Source: Lachnospiraceae bacterium
GTDB taxonomy: Bacteria; Bacillota; Clostridia; Lachnospirales; Lachnospiraceae
Length of the DNA: 63,199 bases
NCBI GenBank assembly: GCA_017438775.1
Contig: JAFRUR010000073.1
Coordinates: forward strand, 1-63,199
Direction of reading: 5' to 3'
Under the pieces are notes generated by a model. That model worked only from the letters and a program-made list of their open reading frames with translations, did no database searches and was not told the origin of the DNA. This document shows positions 41,128 through 50,764 of this stretch, one piece after another (the stretch's first letter is position 1; each line of letters starts with the position of its first letter). A program made the position numbers and the translations under genes.

Positions 41128-43218
41128 TCAGACGATCCTCTTGAACTTCTTTTCCATTTCGTACTCGCTCATGCGGATGACCGTGGGCCGTCCGTGCGGG
41201 CAGGTGTAGGGCTGCTCCGCCGCGAGCATCTGATCCAGCAGGTTCTCCATCTCCGCCGCGGAGAGGCGCATGTTGCCCTTGACGGCGGCCTTGCAGGACA
41301 TGCTGGCGATCTTGTCCAGCAGCACCTCCGGCGCCTGCGGGCCGCTCCCGTCCGCGAGCGAATCGATCATCTCCGTGAGCCAGCTCTTTTTGTCGACCGC
41401 GGAAAAGTCCGCGGGAACGGCGCGGGCCGCGATCTCGCCGTTGCCGAAGTCTTCCAGTTCGAAACCTGCCGCGGCAAAGGTATCCAGGTTCTCCAGGACC
41501 AGCTGCACCTCGCGCGGCTGCAGGGTCAGGACCAGGGGCGGCGAGAGCTGCTGGACCGGAACCAGAGTCTTCTCCCGCAGGAGCTTCATGAAGCGCTCGT
41601 AGAGCACCTTTTCGTGCGCCGCGTGCTGGTCCACGATCAGGAGTTCCCTGTGATACTCCACGATCCAGTAGGTGTCGAAGACCTGGCCGACGATGCGGAA
41701 TTCGTGGCGCTTTTCCTCCCGGAGGATACGCTCGGAAAACAGGGTAGACTGCACTTCCTCCGCGGAGAGGATGCTGCCCGGCAGAGGCGGCGCGGAAGAC
41801 TTTTTGTCTGCGCCGGATCCCGCCGGATACGCGGGGCGGTACGAAGTCCCCGGACTGCCGCCCGGGCGGGAATGCCCGGGGTTCTGTGAGTACTGATACA
41901 GAGCCTGCGGTACGTTTTCCCTGCGCCGGGGCGAATTCGCAGGACCGTTTTCCGGCAAAGGATCGGCCCCGGGAAAGGCCTCGGTCTGCGCTGCGGGGCT
42001 GCTCTGCTCCGCACCGGAAGCAGCGCCGGGTGCCTGCGGCAAAGGCTCCTTCCCGCCAGCATCCGCAGGGCCTCCGAACACGGCGCCCTCCTCCCGCATC
42101 ACCGAGGGATAGGCCTCCAGGAAACTCTCGCGGCGGGCCGCCTCAAAGGGCTCCGGCGCCTCGCTCCAGGCAGCGGGAGCCTGCGGTGCGGCCGCGGAAG
42201 GGTCCCGCAGCGAATCCGCGGGCATCAGTTCGTTCTGCCTGAGGACCTGCGCCACGCCCTCCAGGATGACGCGCCGGATCTCCTCCGCATTGCGGAAGCG
42301 GATCTCGAGCTTCGCCGGATGAACGTTGACGTCCAGGTCCGCGGGATCGGCCCAGACCGACAGGACCGCGAACGGGAAGCGGTGCTGCATCAGATAGGGC
42401 TTATAGGCCTCCTCCAGTGCCTGCGTGACCACGGCGCAGCGGGCATAGCGCCCGTTCACGAAGCAGGTCTCGTAGGCCCGGCTCGCACGGCTTAAGGATG
42501 GCTTTCCCAGATAGCCCGAGAGGCGGATCCCGCCGTCCTCGAACTGGATGGGAAGCATCTCTTCCACCGCGTCGCGCCCGTACACGGAGTAGACGATGTC
42601 GCGCAGGGCGTGGTTCCCGGAAGTGAACAGACGGGTCTTCCCGTTTTGGATAAAGCGCACGGAGATGTCCGGCCGGCCCAGGGCGATGTGGCTGACCATC
42701 TCGTAGACGTAGCCGGCCTCGGTCTGCGGGCTCTTCAGGAATTTGAGGCGTACCGGCGCGGAATAAAAGAGGTCGCGCACAATGACGGTGGTCCCGGCGG
42801 GTGCTCCCACCGGCGAAAAACAGACTTCCTTCCCGGCCGCGATCTCGATGCGGGTGCCTTCCAGGGCGTCCGGCTCGCGGGTGATGAGTTCCACCTTCGC
42901 CACGGCCGCGATGCTGGGGAGAGCCTCGCCGCGGAACCCGAGGGTCGTCACGTGCCAGAGGTCCTGCGCATCGCGGATCTTGCTGGTCGCGTGCGGAAGA
43001 AACGCGGCGCGCACGTCCTCGGACGCCATGCCGCGCCCGTTGTCCGTCACGCGGATGAGGCCGATTCCCCCGTCGCGGATCTCCACCGTGACCGAGGTCG
43101 CGCCCGCGTCCAGGGCGTTCTCCATCAATTCCTTGACGACGCTGCCGGGGCGCTCGATCACTTCTCCGGCCGCGATCTGATTGATCGTCTCCTGACTCAG
43201 CAGTGTGATCTTTCCCAT
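41128..43218 (-). CDS. mutL: DNA mismatch repair protein MutL
   Basis: 696 aa. GHKL ATPase domain: ELMENALDAGATSVTVEIRD, DNGRGM and TLGFRGEALPSIAAV. A long Pro/Ala/Gly-rich linker (about 330-470) leads to the C-terminal endonuclease with DQHAAHEKVLYE near residue 531 (the DQHAx2Ex4E metal motif) and CPHGRP near 676. This is therefore the nicking type found in bacteria without MutH. It starts one base after the mutS stop. Confidence 0.97.
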   Translation of the reverse strand: MGKITLLSQETINQIAAGEVIERPGSVVKELMENALDAGATSVTVEIRDGGIGLIRVTDNGRGMASEDVRAAFLPHATSKIRDAQDLWHVTTLGFRGEALPSIAAVAKVELITREPDALEGTRIEIAAGKEVCFSPVGAPAGTTVIVRDLFYSAPVRLKFLKSPQTEAGYVYEMVSHIALGRPDISVRFIQNGKTRLFTSGNHALRDIVYSVYGRDAVEEMLPIQFEDGGIRLSGYLGKPSLSRASRAYETCFVNGRYARCAVVTQALEEAYKPYLMQHRFPFAVLSVWADPADLDVNVHPAKLEIRFRNAEEIRRVILEGVAQVLRQNELMPADSLRDPSAAAPQAPAAWSEAPEPFEAARRESFLEAYPSVMREEGAVFGGPADAGGKEPLPQAPGAASGAEQSSPAAQTEAFPGADPLPENGPANSPRRRENVPQALYQYSQNPGHSRPGGSPGTSYRPAYPAGSGADKKSSAPPLPGSILSAEEVQSTLFSERILREEKRHEFRIVGQVFDTYWIVEYHRELLIVDQHAAHEKVLYERFMKLLREKTLVPVQQLSPPLVLTLQPREVQLVLENLDTFAAAGFELEDFGNGEIAARAVPADFSAVDKKSWLTEMIDSLADGSGPQAPEVLLDKIASMSCKAAVKGNMRLSAAEMENLLDQMLAAEQPYTCPHGRPTVIRMSEYEMEKKFKRIV

Positions 43219-43219
43219 G

Positions 43220-45880
43220 TCAGATCCTGTTCTTTAAGCGGCTCTGCAGGCCGTAGAGATAGTTGAGGGCGTCGATCGGCGTCATGTGCGACAGGTCCGC
43301 GTCCGTGAGCTCCGCGATGATGTCGTCCTCCCGCACGGTGTCGAACAGCGACAGCTGGGTCATGTCGACCTCGTCCGGACGCGGGATCCCGCGGTGGCCG
43401 GAGGAACGGAGCTGCGCCACTTCCTTCGCCTTGACGGAGATGTCCGCGGCGGCCAGTTCCTCCGCGACCTCGCGGGCGCGCCGGATGACAGCGTCGGGGA
43501 CGCCGGCCATGCGGGCGACCTGAATGCCGTAGCTGCGGTCTGCCCCGCCGCGCACGATGCGGCGCAGGAAAATGATCTCGTCGCCCTGCTCCTTGACGGC
43601 GATGCAGTAGTTCTTCACGCCGTCGATGGTGCCCTCAAGCTCCGTAAGTTCGTGATAATGCGTGGCAAACAGCGTCTTCGCGCCCAAAAGTTTCGGGTCG
43701 GCGACGTGCTCCACCACGGCCCAGGCGATGGACAGACCGTCAAAAGTGCTCGTGCCGCGGCCGATCTCATCCAGAATCAGGAGGCTCCGGGACGTCGCAT
43801 GCCGCAGGATGTTTGCGACCTCGGTCATCTCCACCATAAAGGTGCTCTGGCCGCTGGCCAGGTCGTCCGAGGCGCCCACGCGCGTGAAAATGCGGTCGAA
43901 GACGCCGATGTCCGCGGCCTTTGCCGGGACGAAGGAGCCGATCTGCGCCATCAGGGTGATCAGGGCCACCTGGCGCATGTAGGTGCTCTTGCCGGCCATG
44001 TTGGGGCCGGTGATGACGGCCACGCGGTCCTTTTTGCGGTCCAGATAGGTGTCGTTGGCCACAAAGAGCTCGCCCCGGAGCATCTGCTCGACCACGGGGT
44101 GGCGCCCCTCCTCGATGCGGATGTGGCCGTCGTCGTTGATCTGCGGGCGGCAGTAGTTGTTCCTGCCCGCCACGGCCGCGAGGGAGGCCAGCGCGTCCAG
44201 GGCCGCCACGGCGCGGGCGGTCTTCTGCACGCGGGTGATCTGCTCCGCGATCGCATCGCGCACGCCGCAGAACAGGTCGTATTCGAGGACGAAGAGCTTA
44301 TCCTCCGCGCCCAGAATGACCTCCTCAAGCTTCTTGAGCTCATCCGTGGTGTAGCGCTCGGCCCCGGTCAGGGTCTGCTTGCGGATATAGTGGGCCGGCA
44401 CCAGGTCCTTGAAGGAATTGGTGACTTCCAGATAATAGCCGAAGACCTTGTTGTAGCGGATGCGCAGGTTCTTGATTCCGGTGCTCTCCCGCTCCCGGGT
44501 CTCCAGCTCCATGAGCCAGGTCTTGCCCTCGGTCTTGCTCTTCTTGAGCAGATCCACCTCTTCATGGTACCCGTCGCGGATGATGCCGCCCTCGCGCATC
44601 TGGATGGGCGGGTCGTCCACGATGGCGCGGCCGATCAGGTCCTCCAGATCCTCGAGCGGGTCCAGGTCCTCCGCGATCTCTTTGAGGAGCGGCGAATCGA
44701 ACTCCTGTGCGGCGCGGCGCACGTGCGGCAGCATCTGCAGCGAGGTGCGGAACGCGATCAGATCGCGCGGACCCGCGCTGCGGTAGCCGATGCGGGCCAG
44801 CAGGCGCTCGAGGTCATATACGGGCTGCAGGTATTCGCGCAGTTCCTCGCAGGTCACGAAGCTTTCCTTCAGCTGGGACACGGCATCCTGGCGCTTTATG
44901 ATCTCATCTTTCCGCACCAGGGGCTGTTCGATCCACCGGCGCAGCATGCGGGCGCCCATGGCGGTCTTTGTCTTGTCGAGGACCCAGAGGAGGCTCCCTC
45001 TCTTCTGCTTTTCGCGCAGGGTCTCGGTGAGTTCGAGGTTCCTGCGGGTCGCGGAATCGAGGACCATGAACTTGCCGGTCCGGTAGGTCCGAACGCCCGT
45101 CAGATGCGGCAGGGCCGTCTTCTGGGTCTCCTCCAGATAGGTGAGGAGCGCGCCCGACGCCACGGCACCCAGCGGGTAATCCGTGAGGCCCAGTCCCGCC
45201 AGCCCCAGCACGTGGAAGTGGTCCTCCAGGGCGCGGCGCGTCTGCGCATCATCAAAGAAGCGGTCCGGCAGGAAGGACAGGGAGATGCCCATGCGGTCCT
45301 TCAGGTCCGCCGTGTCGATGCCGCACATCTGGAAGGCGTCGTTCGCGATCAGCTCCGCGGGCAGGAAGCGGTTGATCTCGTCCGAAAGCGTGGTCAGATC
45401 CGCGGTCTCCGTCGTCAGAAAGTCTCCCGTGGAAACGTCACAGACGGCGATTCCGAAGCCCGCGTCCAGGGTGACGACACACATGAGGTAGTTGTTGCGT
45501 CCCTCCTCGAGGGCGGCCGGATCCATCAGGGTCCCGGGCGTGACGACGCGAATGACCTCGCGCTTGACCAGTCCCTTGGCCAGGCGGGGATCCTCCATCT
45601 GCTCCGCGATCGCGACCTTATAGCCCTTCTGGACCAGCCGGTCGATGTAGGAATCCGCAGCGTGAAAAGGCACGCCGCACATCGGGGCGCGCTCGTCCAG
45701 CCCGCACTCCTTTCCCGTGAGGGTGAGTTCCAGCTCGCGGGAGGCCGTCTCCGCATCGTCGAAGAACATCTCATAGAAGTCTCCGAGGCGGTAAAACAGC
45801 AGGCAGTCCGGGTACTGCTCCTTGGTCGCCAGATAATGCTGCATCATCGGCGATATTTTAGTTCTGTCGATCTCTCTCAT
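43220..45880 (-). CDS. mutS: DNA mismatch recognition protein MutS
   Basis: 886 aa. The mismatch-reading FYE motif is in RLGDFYEMFFDDAE near residue 32. The ATPase has Walker A ITGPNMAGKSTYMRQ near 623, then SSxSTFMVEM-like GQSTFMVEMTEV and LLILDEIGRGTSTFDG (Walker B). The C-terminus ends in a dimerising tail (DALNYLYGLQSRLKNR). Length is normal. The ATG overlaps the miaB stop by 4 bp. Confidence 0.98.
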   Translation of the reverse strand: MREIDRTKISPMMQHYLATKEQYPDCLLFYRLGDFYEMFFDDAETASRELELTLTGKECGLDERAPMCGVPFHAADSYIDRLVQKGYKVAIAEQMEDPRLAKGLVKREVIRVVTPGTLMDPAALEEGRNNYLMCVVTLDAGFGIAVCDVSTGDFLTTETADLTTLSDEINRFLPAELIANDAFQMCGIDTADLKDRMGISLSFLPDRFFDDAQTRRALEDHFHVLGLAGLGLTDYPLGAVASGALLTYLEETQKTALPHLTGVRTYRTGKFMVLDSATRRNLELTETLREKQKRGSLLWVLDKTKTAMGARMLRRWIEQPLVRKDEIIKRQDAVSQLKESFVTCEELREYLQPVYDLERLLARIGYRSAGPRDLIAFRTSLQMLPHVRRAAQEFDSPLLKEIAEDLDPLEDLEDLIGRAIVDDPPIQMREGGIIRDGYHEEVDLLKKSKTEGKTWLMELETRERESTGIKNLRIRYNKVFGYYLEVTNSFKDLVPAHYIRKQTLTGAERYTTDELKKLEEVILGAEDKLFVLEYDLFCGVRDAIAEQITRVQKTARAVAALDALASLAAVAGRNNYCRPQINDDGHIRIEEGRHPVVEQMLRGELFVANDTYLDRKKDRVAVITGPNMAGKSTYMRQVALITLMAQIGSFVPAKAADIGVFDRIFTRVGASDDLASGQSTFMVEMTEVANILRHATSRSLLILDEIGRGTSTFDGLSIAWAVVEHVADPKLLGAKTLFATHYHELTELEGTIDGVKNYCIAVKEQGDEIIFLRRIVRGGADRSYGIQVARMAGVPDAVIRRAREVAEELAAADISVKAKEVAQLRSSGHRGIPRPDEVDMTQLSLFDTVREDDIIAELTDADLSHMTPIDALNYLYGLQSRLKNRI

Positions 45881-47295
45881 GCACGCGTTCCCATATAGTA
45901 GAACCCCCTGGCCGTGTCCAGATGCACGGGCACGATGCTGCCGATCAGGGAAGCATCTCCGGGGAAATGTACCATCAGATTATTGCCGAGGCGGCCGGTC
46001 ACATAGCCGGCGCGCTTTTCGTCCGCTTCTTCGACCAGGGCCTCCAGCGTCTGTCCCGCGCCCGCGGCGCAGAAGACCGCGGCCTTCTCCTGCACGAGCT
46101 TTAAGAGGCGTCCGAAGCGGTCCGTCACGACGTCCGCCGGCACCTGTTCCCAGGTGGCCGCCGGCGTTCCGGTGCGGATCGAGTACTGGAAGGTAAAGGC
46201 GCTCGAATAGCCGACGCGCCGCACCACGTCCATGGTCTCCAGGAAATCTTCTTCGGTCTCCCCGGGAAAGCCCACGATGATGTCCGTGGTCAGGGCCAGA
46301 TCCGGCATAGCCTCCTTCAGGCGGTCCGCAAGCTCCAGATACTGCTCCTTGGTGTATCTGCGGTTCATGCGCCGCAGGACCTCTGTCGATCCCGACTGCA
46401 GCGGCAGGTGCAGGTGACGGCAGATTTTTTCCGACTGCGCCATGGTCTCGATGAGTTCCGGGGAAAGATCCTTCGGATGGCTCGTCATGAAACGGATGCG
46501 CCGGATCCCGTCCACCTGCTCCACACGCCGCAGGAGCTGCGAGAAGGTGACCTCGTCGCCCAGATCGTGGCCGTAGGAGTTCACGTTCTGACCGAGAAGC
46601 ATGACCTCGACGACGCCGTCCGTGGCCAGACGCTCCACCTCGGAGACGATTTCCCCGGCGCGGCGGCTCCTCTCGCGGCCGCGCACCATCGGGACGATGC
46701 AGTAGGTGCAGTAGTTGTCGCAGCCGTAGGACACGTTGACGCCGGACTTGAAGGGGTACTTGCGCTCGGAGGGAAGATCCTCCACGGCGCCGGGCGCCTC
46801 CTTCAGAATCTCCACCAGCATGCCCGAAGAGGTCATGCGGTGATAGAGGATCTCAGCCAGAGCGTAGACGTTGTGCGTGCCGAAGACGAGGTCCACATAG
46901 CCGTAAGAGCGGCGGATTTTCTCCACCGCGGAGGGCTCCTGCGCCATGCAGCCGCACAGACCGATCAGCATGTCGGGATTTTCTTTCTTGTAGCCGGACA
47001 GAACGCCCAGGCGCCCGTAGACGCGCTGGTCCGCATTGTCGCGCACCGTGCAGGTGTTGTAGAGGACCAGGTCCGCGCGCTCGCTCTCCGTTTCGTGCAT
47101 GCCGCACGAAACCAGGATCCCGATCAGTTTTTCGGAATCCCGGGCGTTCATCTGACAGCCGAAGGTCTCCACGTGAAAGGTGAAGGGACGGCCCATGGCC
47201 GCCTCCCTCTCCGCCGTGACCCCGCGCAGAAGGTCCATATAGTAGCGCTGGCGCTCAGGTTCGGTCTGAGGCGCGTTCGCGTCGATCAAAGCCAT
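45877..47295 (-). CDS. miaB: tRNA-2-methylthio-N6-dimethylallyladenosine synthase
   Basis: 472 aa radical-SAM methylthiotransferase. The N-terminal cluster uses Cys in TFGCQMNARDSEK, YNTCTVRDNA and GLCGCMAQEP. The radical-SAM cluster is SYGCDNYCTYCIVP (CxxxCxxC) near residue 193, and a TRAM domain ends the protein. It finishes ms2i6A37 after MiaA. About 30 extra N-terminal residues precede the family core. Confidence 0.97.
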   Translation of the reverse strand: MALIDANAPQTEPERQRYYMDLLRGVTAEREAAMGRPFTFHVETFGCQMNARDSEKLIGILVSCGMHETESERADLVLYNTCTVRDNADQRVYGRLGVLSGYKKENPDMLIGLCGCMAQEPSAVEKIRRSYGYVDLVFGTHNVYALAEILYHRMTSSGMLVEILKEAPGAVEDLPSERKYPFKSGVNVSYGCDNYCTYCIVPMVRGRERSRRAGEIVSEVERLATDGVVEVMLLGQNVNSYGHDLGDEVTFSQLLRRVEQVDGIRRIRFMTSHPKDLSPELIETMAQSEKICRHLHLPLQSGSTEVLRRMNRRYTKEQYLELADRLKEAMPDLALTTDIIVGFPGETEEDFLETMDVVRRVGYSSAFTFQYSIRTGTPAATWEQVPADVVTDRFGRLLKLVQEKAAVFCAAGAGQTLEALVEEADEKRAGYVTGRLGNNLMVHFPGDASLIGSIVPVHLDTARGFYYMGTRA

Positions 47296-47309
47296 ATCGT
47301 TCTCTTTTC

Positions 47310-48578
47310 TTATCCGCGCACCTGTCCGTCGCCGTCGATCAGGTATTTGTAGGTGGTCAGAGCCTCAAGCCCCATCGGGCCGCGGGCGTGCAGCTTCTGC
47401 GTGCTGATGCCGATCTCCGCGCCGAAACCGAATTCAAAGCCGTCGGTGAAGCGTGTGGAGGCGTTCACGTAGACGCAGGCCGCGTCCACTTCGTTCTGGA
47501 AGCGCCGGCCGTGCTCGGGGATCTTCGTCACGATGGCGTCGGAATGCCGCGTGTGATAGCGGTTTACATGGGCGATGGCCTCGTCCACGGAGGAGACGAT
47601 CCGCGCGGAGATCTCGTAGTCCAGATACTCCCGGCCCCAGTCCTCTTCCGTCGCCGGCACGGCCTTCGGATACAGGGCGCAGACGGTCTCATCCCCGTGG
47701 ACGGTGACGTTCCAGGGCTCGAGGGCCTTAAGGGCGCCGGGCAGGAAGGCCGCGGCCCGTTTCTCGTGCACCAGCAGCGATTCCAGGGCGTTGCACACGC
47801 CGACGCGCTGGGTCTTGCCGTTGATCAGGATCCGCTGCGCCATGTCGAGATCCGCCTCCTCGTCCACATAGAGGAAGCAATTGCCGGTGCCGGTCTCGAT
47901 CACGGGAACCGCGGCGTTTTCCAGACAGCTCCGGATGAGGCCCGCGCCGCCGCGGGGAATCAGGAGGTCCAGCGTGCCGGAAAGGCGCATCATCTCATGC
48001 GTCACGTCGTGGCCGGGCGCCTCCAGAAGGACCAGAACGTCCTCCGGGACGCCGCAGGAGGCGATGGCGCCGCGCAGGGCCTTCACGATGGCGTGGTTCG
48101 AGCGCAGGGCGTCGCTACCGCCGCGGAGCATCACCGCGTTGCCGGTCTTCAGGCACAGGGCGAAGGCGTCAGCCGTCACATTGGGACGCGCCTCGTAGAT
48201 CATGCCGATGATGCCGAAAGGCACGCGCACGCGGCGGACATGAAGTCCGTTCGGGCGCGTATCCTGCCACATGAGTTCTCCGACCGGGTCGTGCAGCTCC
48301 GCCACCTGACGGATGCCCTCCGCCATGGCCCCGATGCGCGCGTCCGTCAGGGCCAGACGGTCCAGAAGGCCCGTCGAAAGGCCCTTTTTCTGTCCCGCCT
48401 CGATGTCCAGCGCATTGGCCGCAAGGATGTCCTGTGCGCTGTCCAGAAGGGCCTGTGCGCCCGCCAGAAGGATCTCATCCTTCTTCTCCCGGGGCAGGGG
48501 AGAAAGCGCCGGCGCGGCCTCCTTGATGCGCGCGGCGAGGTTCATCAGTTCTTCATGACCCGCAGATCTGTTTTCCAT
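47310..48578 (-). CDS. proA: Gamma-glutamyl phosphate reductase
   Basis: 422 aa; second step of proline synthesis from glutamate, NADPH dependent. The catalytic Cys is in VIETGTGNCFLYVD near residue 233; FGIIGMIYEARPNVT and the C-terminal FTDGFEFGFGAEIGISTQKL are diagnostic. It lies downstream of proB with patatin and DUF896 genes between and is followed at 14 bp by miaB. Confidence 0.97.
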   Translation of the reverse strand: MENRSAGHEELMNLAARIKEAAPALSPLPREKKDEILLAGAQALLDSAQDILAANALDIEAGQKKGLSTGLLDRLALTDARIGAMAEGIRQVAELHDPVGELMWQDTRPNGLHVRRVRVPFGIIGMIYEARPNVTADAFALCLKTGNAVMLRGGSDALRSNHAIVKALRGAIASCGVPEDVLVLLEAPGHDVTHEMMRLSGTLDLLIPRGGAGLIRSCLENAAVPVIETGTGNCFLYVDEEADLDMAQRILINGKTQRVGVCNALESLLVHEKRAAAFLPGALKALEPWNVTVHGDETVCALYPKAVPATEEDWGREYLDYEISARIVSSVDEAIAHVNRYHTRHSDAIVTKIPEHGRRFQNEVDAACVYVNASTRFTDGFEFGFGAEIGISTQKLHARGPMGLEALTTYKYLIDGDGQVRG

Positions 48579-48762
48579 GATTTCTCCTTCCGGATACTTT
48601 GGAACCGTATCTCAGGTGAATTTTTGTATCTAAACCGCAGAGGACAAAGCATTTTCCCTCGTTCCGCTGCCGGAAACCGTTCTTTTCCCGCGGGAAAAGG
48701 CGCGGTCCCGGCTTGCTGCCGGGCACTGTCTTCTTAACGCTGTGCAGAATGCCGGCAGAGGC
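48579..48762. other. Gap between DUF896 and proA
   Basis: It contains a hairpin CCCGGC-TTGCT-GCCGGG (near 48705-48722) and CCCGCGGG (near 48688). No clear T-tract or promoter is found, so whether proA has its own start of transcription is not resolved. Confidence 0.4.
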
Positions 48763-48987
48763 TCAGTTTCCGGGCTTGCCCTTGTAGCGGTCCTTCACGC
48801 TCTCCATGCGCCCGTCCGGGTACTGGATCTTCATGCTGTCCAGGTCTCCGCGCAGGCTCATGCGGATGGCCGCGATATAGGCCCCGCGCAGGGCGGCCTG
48901 CTCTTCTTTTTCCGCCTCCGTGAGTCCCTCGGGCGATTTGCTCTTGTGATAGAGCTCGTTGATGCGGTCGATGTCTTTCTGATCCAT
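48763..48987 (-). CDS. DUF896 (YnzC/UPF0291) protein
   Basis: 74 aa, typical: IDRINELYHKSKSPEGLTEA, EEQAALRGAYIAAIR (the conserved LRxxYxxxxR) and a flexible tail. Bacillus YnzC is a small helical protein linked to the SOS locus yneA-yneB-ynzC; here the family member is far from lexA. Function unknown. It starts 10 bp after the patatin gene. Confidence 0.9.
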   Translation of the reverse strand: MDQKDIDRINELYHKSKSPEGLTEAEKEEQAALRGAYIAAIRMSLRGDLDSMKIQYPDGRMESVKDRYKGKPGN

Positions 48988-48996
48988 GTGAACTCC

Positions 48997-49857
48997 TTAT
49001 TTCGCGAGGAAGGCATCCAGCTCTTCCATCCGGCGGGACATCACCTCATAGCCGTGATCGTAGAAGGCCAGAAGCTTCTCCTTGTCCCGCTCCGTCTTGC
49101 TGATGGCGGGCACCTCCGGCCGGATCACGAAGATGTGGCCGCGCGCCTCGAGGTCCTCGATCATGCGCATGACGCGGTTGTAGTTTTTCGCGCGGTTTTT
49201 GAACGTCTCCACGAAGGCCGGATACTTCTTTCCGTAGCGCACGCGGCAGAGCCTCAGCATCGTTTTGGAGGTCCGCTTGCGATACCCCGCGTTGCGCGTC
49301 AGGACCAGCACGCAGCGCTTGTAGCCGAGGGCCAGGGCGCGGCGCAGCGGGATCGAATCGGAGATGCCGCCGTCCAGATAGGGAACGCCGTCCAGCGTGA
49401 CCACGGGGGCGAACATGGGCAGGCTGCAGGAGGCGCGGCACAGATTCATCAGACGCTCCTCGTCCTGCCGCTCGTCCTTATACTCCGCCTTGCCCGTCAG
49501 ACAGTTGGTCATCACGATCTCGCAGCGGGACGGCGAGGCAAAGTACGTTTCAAAATCGAAGGGGTACTGATGATAGGGATACTCGACAAAAAGCCGGTCC
49601 ATATCGAACAGGGCCTTCTGGCGGATGATCTCGCGCACGCCGAGCAGATTCCCGTTTTCATCCTCGGGAATCATGCAGTTTTTCGTGCGCAGCGGCTGAC
49701 GGGACAGATAGTCCACCGCATTGCACGAACCCGCGGAAACGCCTGTCACGTAAGGGAACGTGCGCCCGGCCTCCATCAGACGGTCCAGAACGCCGGCCGT
49801 GAACACGCCGCGGTTGCCGCCGCCCTCCAGAATCAGGGCGGAATTCTTTCTCTCCAT
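48997..49857 (-). CDS. Patatin-like phospholipase
   Basis: 286 aa. Oxyanion loop ILEGGGNRGVFTAGVLDRL, nucleophile elbow GVSAGS (Ser near residue 40) and the dyad Asp in YLDGGISDSIPL near 161. No signal peptide, so a cytoplasmic or membrane-associated lipid acyl hydrolase. ATG 49857 follows AGGAGG. Substrate unknown. Confidence 0.9.
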   Translation of the reverse strand: MERKNSALILEGGGNRGVFTAGVLDRLMEAGRTFPYVTGVSAGSCNAVDYLSRQPLRTKNCMIPEDENGNLLGVREIIRQKALFDMDRLFVEYPYHQYPFDFETYFASPSRCEIVMTNCLTGKAEYKDERQDEERLMNLCRASCSLPMFAPVVTLDGVPYLDGGISDSIPLRRALALGYKRCVLVLTRNAGYRKRTSKTMLRLCRVRYGKKYPAFVETFKNRAKNYNRVMRMIEDLEARGHIFVIRPEVPAISKTERDKEKLLAFYDHGYEVMSRRMEELDAFLAK

Positions 49858-49944
49858 GCTTCCTCCTTCCCGCATGCCGTGCGGGGAAAACCAAAAAACC
49901 GGCATAAAAAGAGCAAAAACTGCGATTCAGTCAGACTTCATATC

Positions 49945-50763
49945 TCAGGCCTGAACCGGCGCAAACAGCGTTCCGACTTCCTCCCCGGCCAGGATCCGGT
50001 ACAGGATCTCCGGCTCCTTCCCGGAGGCGATCATCATCGGGATTCCGCTCACGCAGGCGATCTGCGCGGCCAGAAGTTTGGATGTCATGCCGCCCGTGCC
50101 GACGCTGCTGGCGGACTCCCCGGAGCCCATGGCCAGGATCTCCTCCGTCAGCTCCGGCACGAAGCCGATGCGCCGCGCCGCGGGGTCCTTTGCGGGATTG
50201 TCCGTAAAGAGTCCCTCCACGTCCGAGAGCAGGACCAGCAGGTCCGCCCCGATCATTTTTGCCGTGATTGCGGAGAGGCGGTCGTTGTCGCCGAATTTGA
50301 TCTCGTGGGTGGCCACGGTGTCGTTTTCGTTGACCACGGGCACCACGCCCATATCCAGAAGTCTGGCAAAAGTCGCGCAGGCATTCTCGCGGCTCTCCTC
50401 CTGCTCCACGGTGTCGCGCGTCAGCAGGATCTGGGCCGTGACGGCGCCGTATTCGCCGAAGAGGCGCTCGTAGAGCATCATCAGGCGGCCCTGGCCGATG
50501 GCTGCGAGGGCCTGCTTTTCTGCCACGGTCTCCGGCTTTCCGGCGTACTGGATGGCCGTCCGCCCCGCCGCCACGGCGCCCGAGGAGACGAGGACGACGC
50601 GCTTGCCGCGGTTTTTGAGCTCGCAGAGCGCGCGCACCAGTTTTTCAATCCGCTCCAGATGCAGGGTGCCGTTCTTATGCGTCAGTGTGGAGGATCCCAC
50701 CTTGACGACCACGGTGTCGGCCTTTGCGGCCTGCGCTCTCACCTGCTGTTCCCGATCCGTCAT
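49945..50763 (-). CDS. proB: Glutamate 5-kinase, short form
   Basis: 272 aa, first step of proline synthesis. Amino-acid-kinase fold: TVVVKVGSSTLTHKNG, VVLVSSGAVAAGR, VVNENDTVATHEIKFGDND and GTGGMTSKLLAAQIA. It lacks the C-terminal PUA domain of the about 370-aa type. ATG 50763 follows AGAGGGAG and starts one base after the stop of the flavoprotein gene. Confidence 0.96.
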   Translation of the reverse strand: MTDREQQVRAQAAKADTVVVKVGSSTLTHKNGTLHLERIEKLVRALCELKNRGKRVVLVSSGAVAAGRTAIQYAGKPETVAEKQALAAIGQGRLMMLYERLFGEYGAVTAQILLTRDTVEQEESRENACATFARLLDMGVVPVVNENDTVATHEIKFGDNDRLSAITAKMIGADLLVLLSDVEGLFTDNPAKDPAARRIGFVPELTEEILAMGSGESASSVGTGGMTSKLLAAQIACVSGIPMMIASGKEPEILYRILAGEEVGTLFAPVQA

Positions 50764-50764
50764 G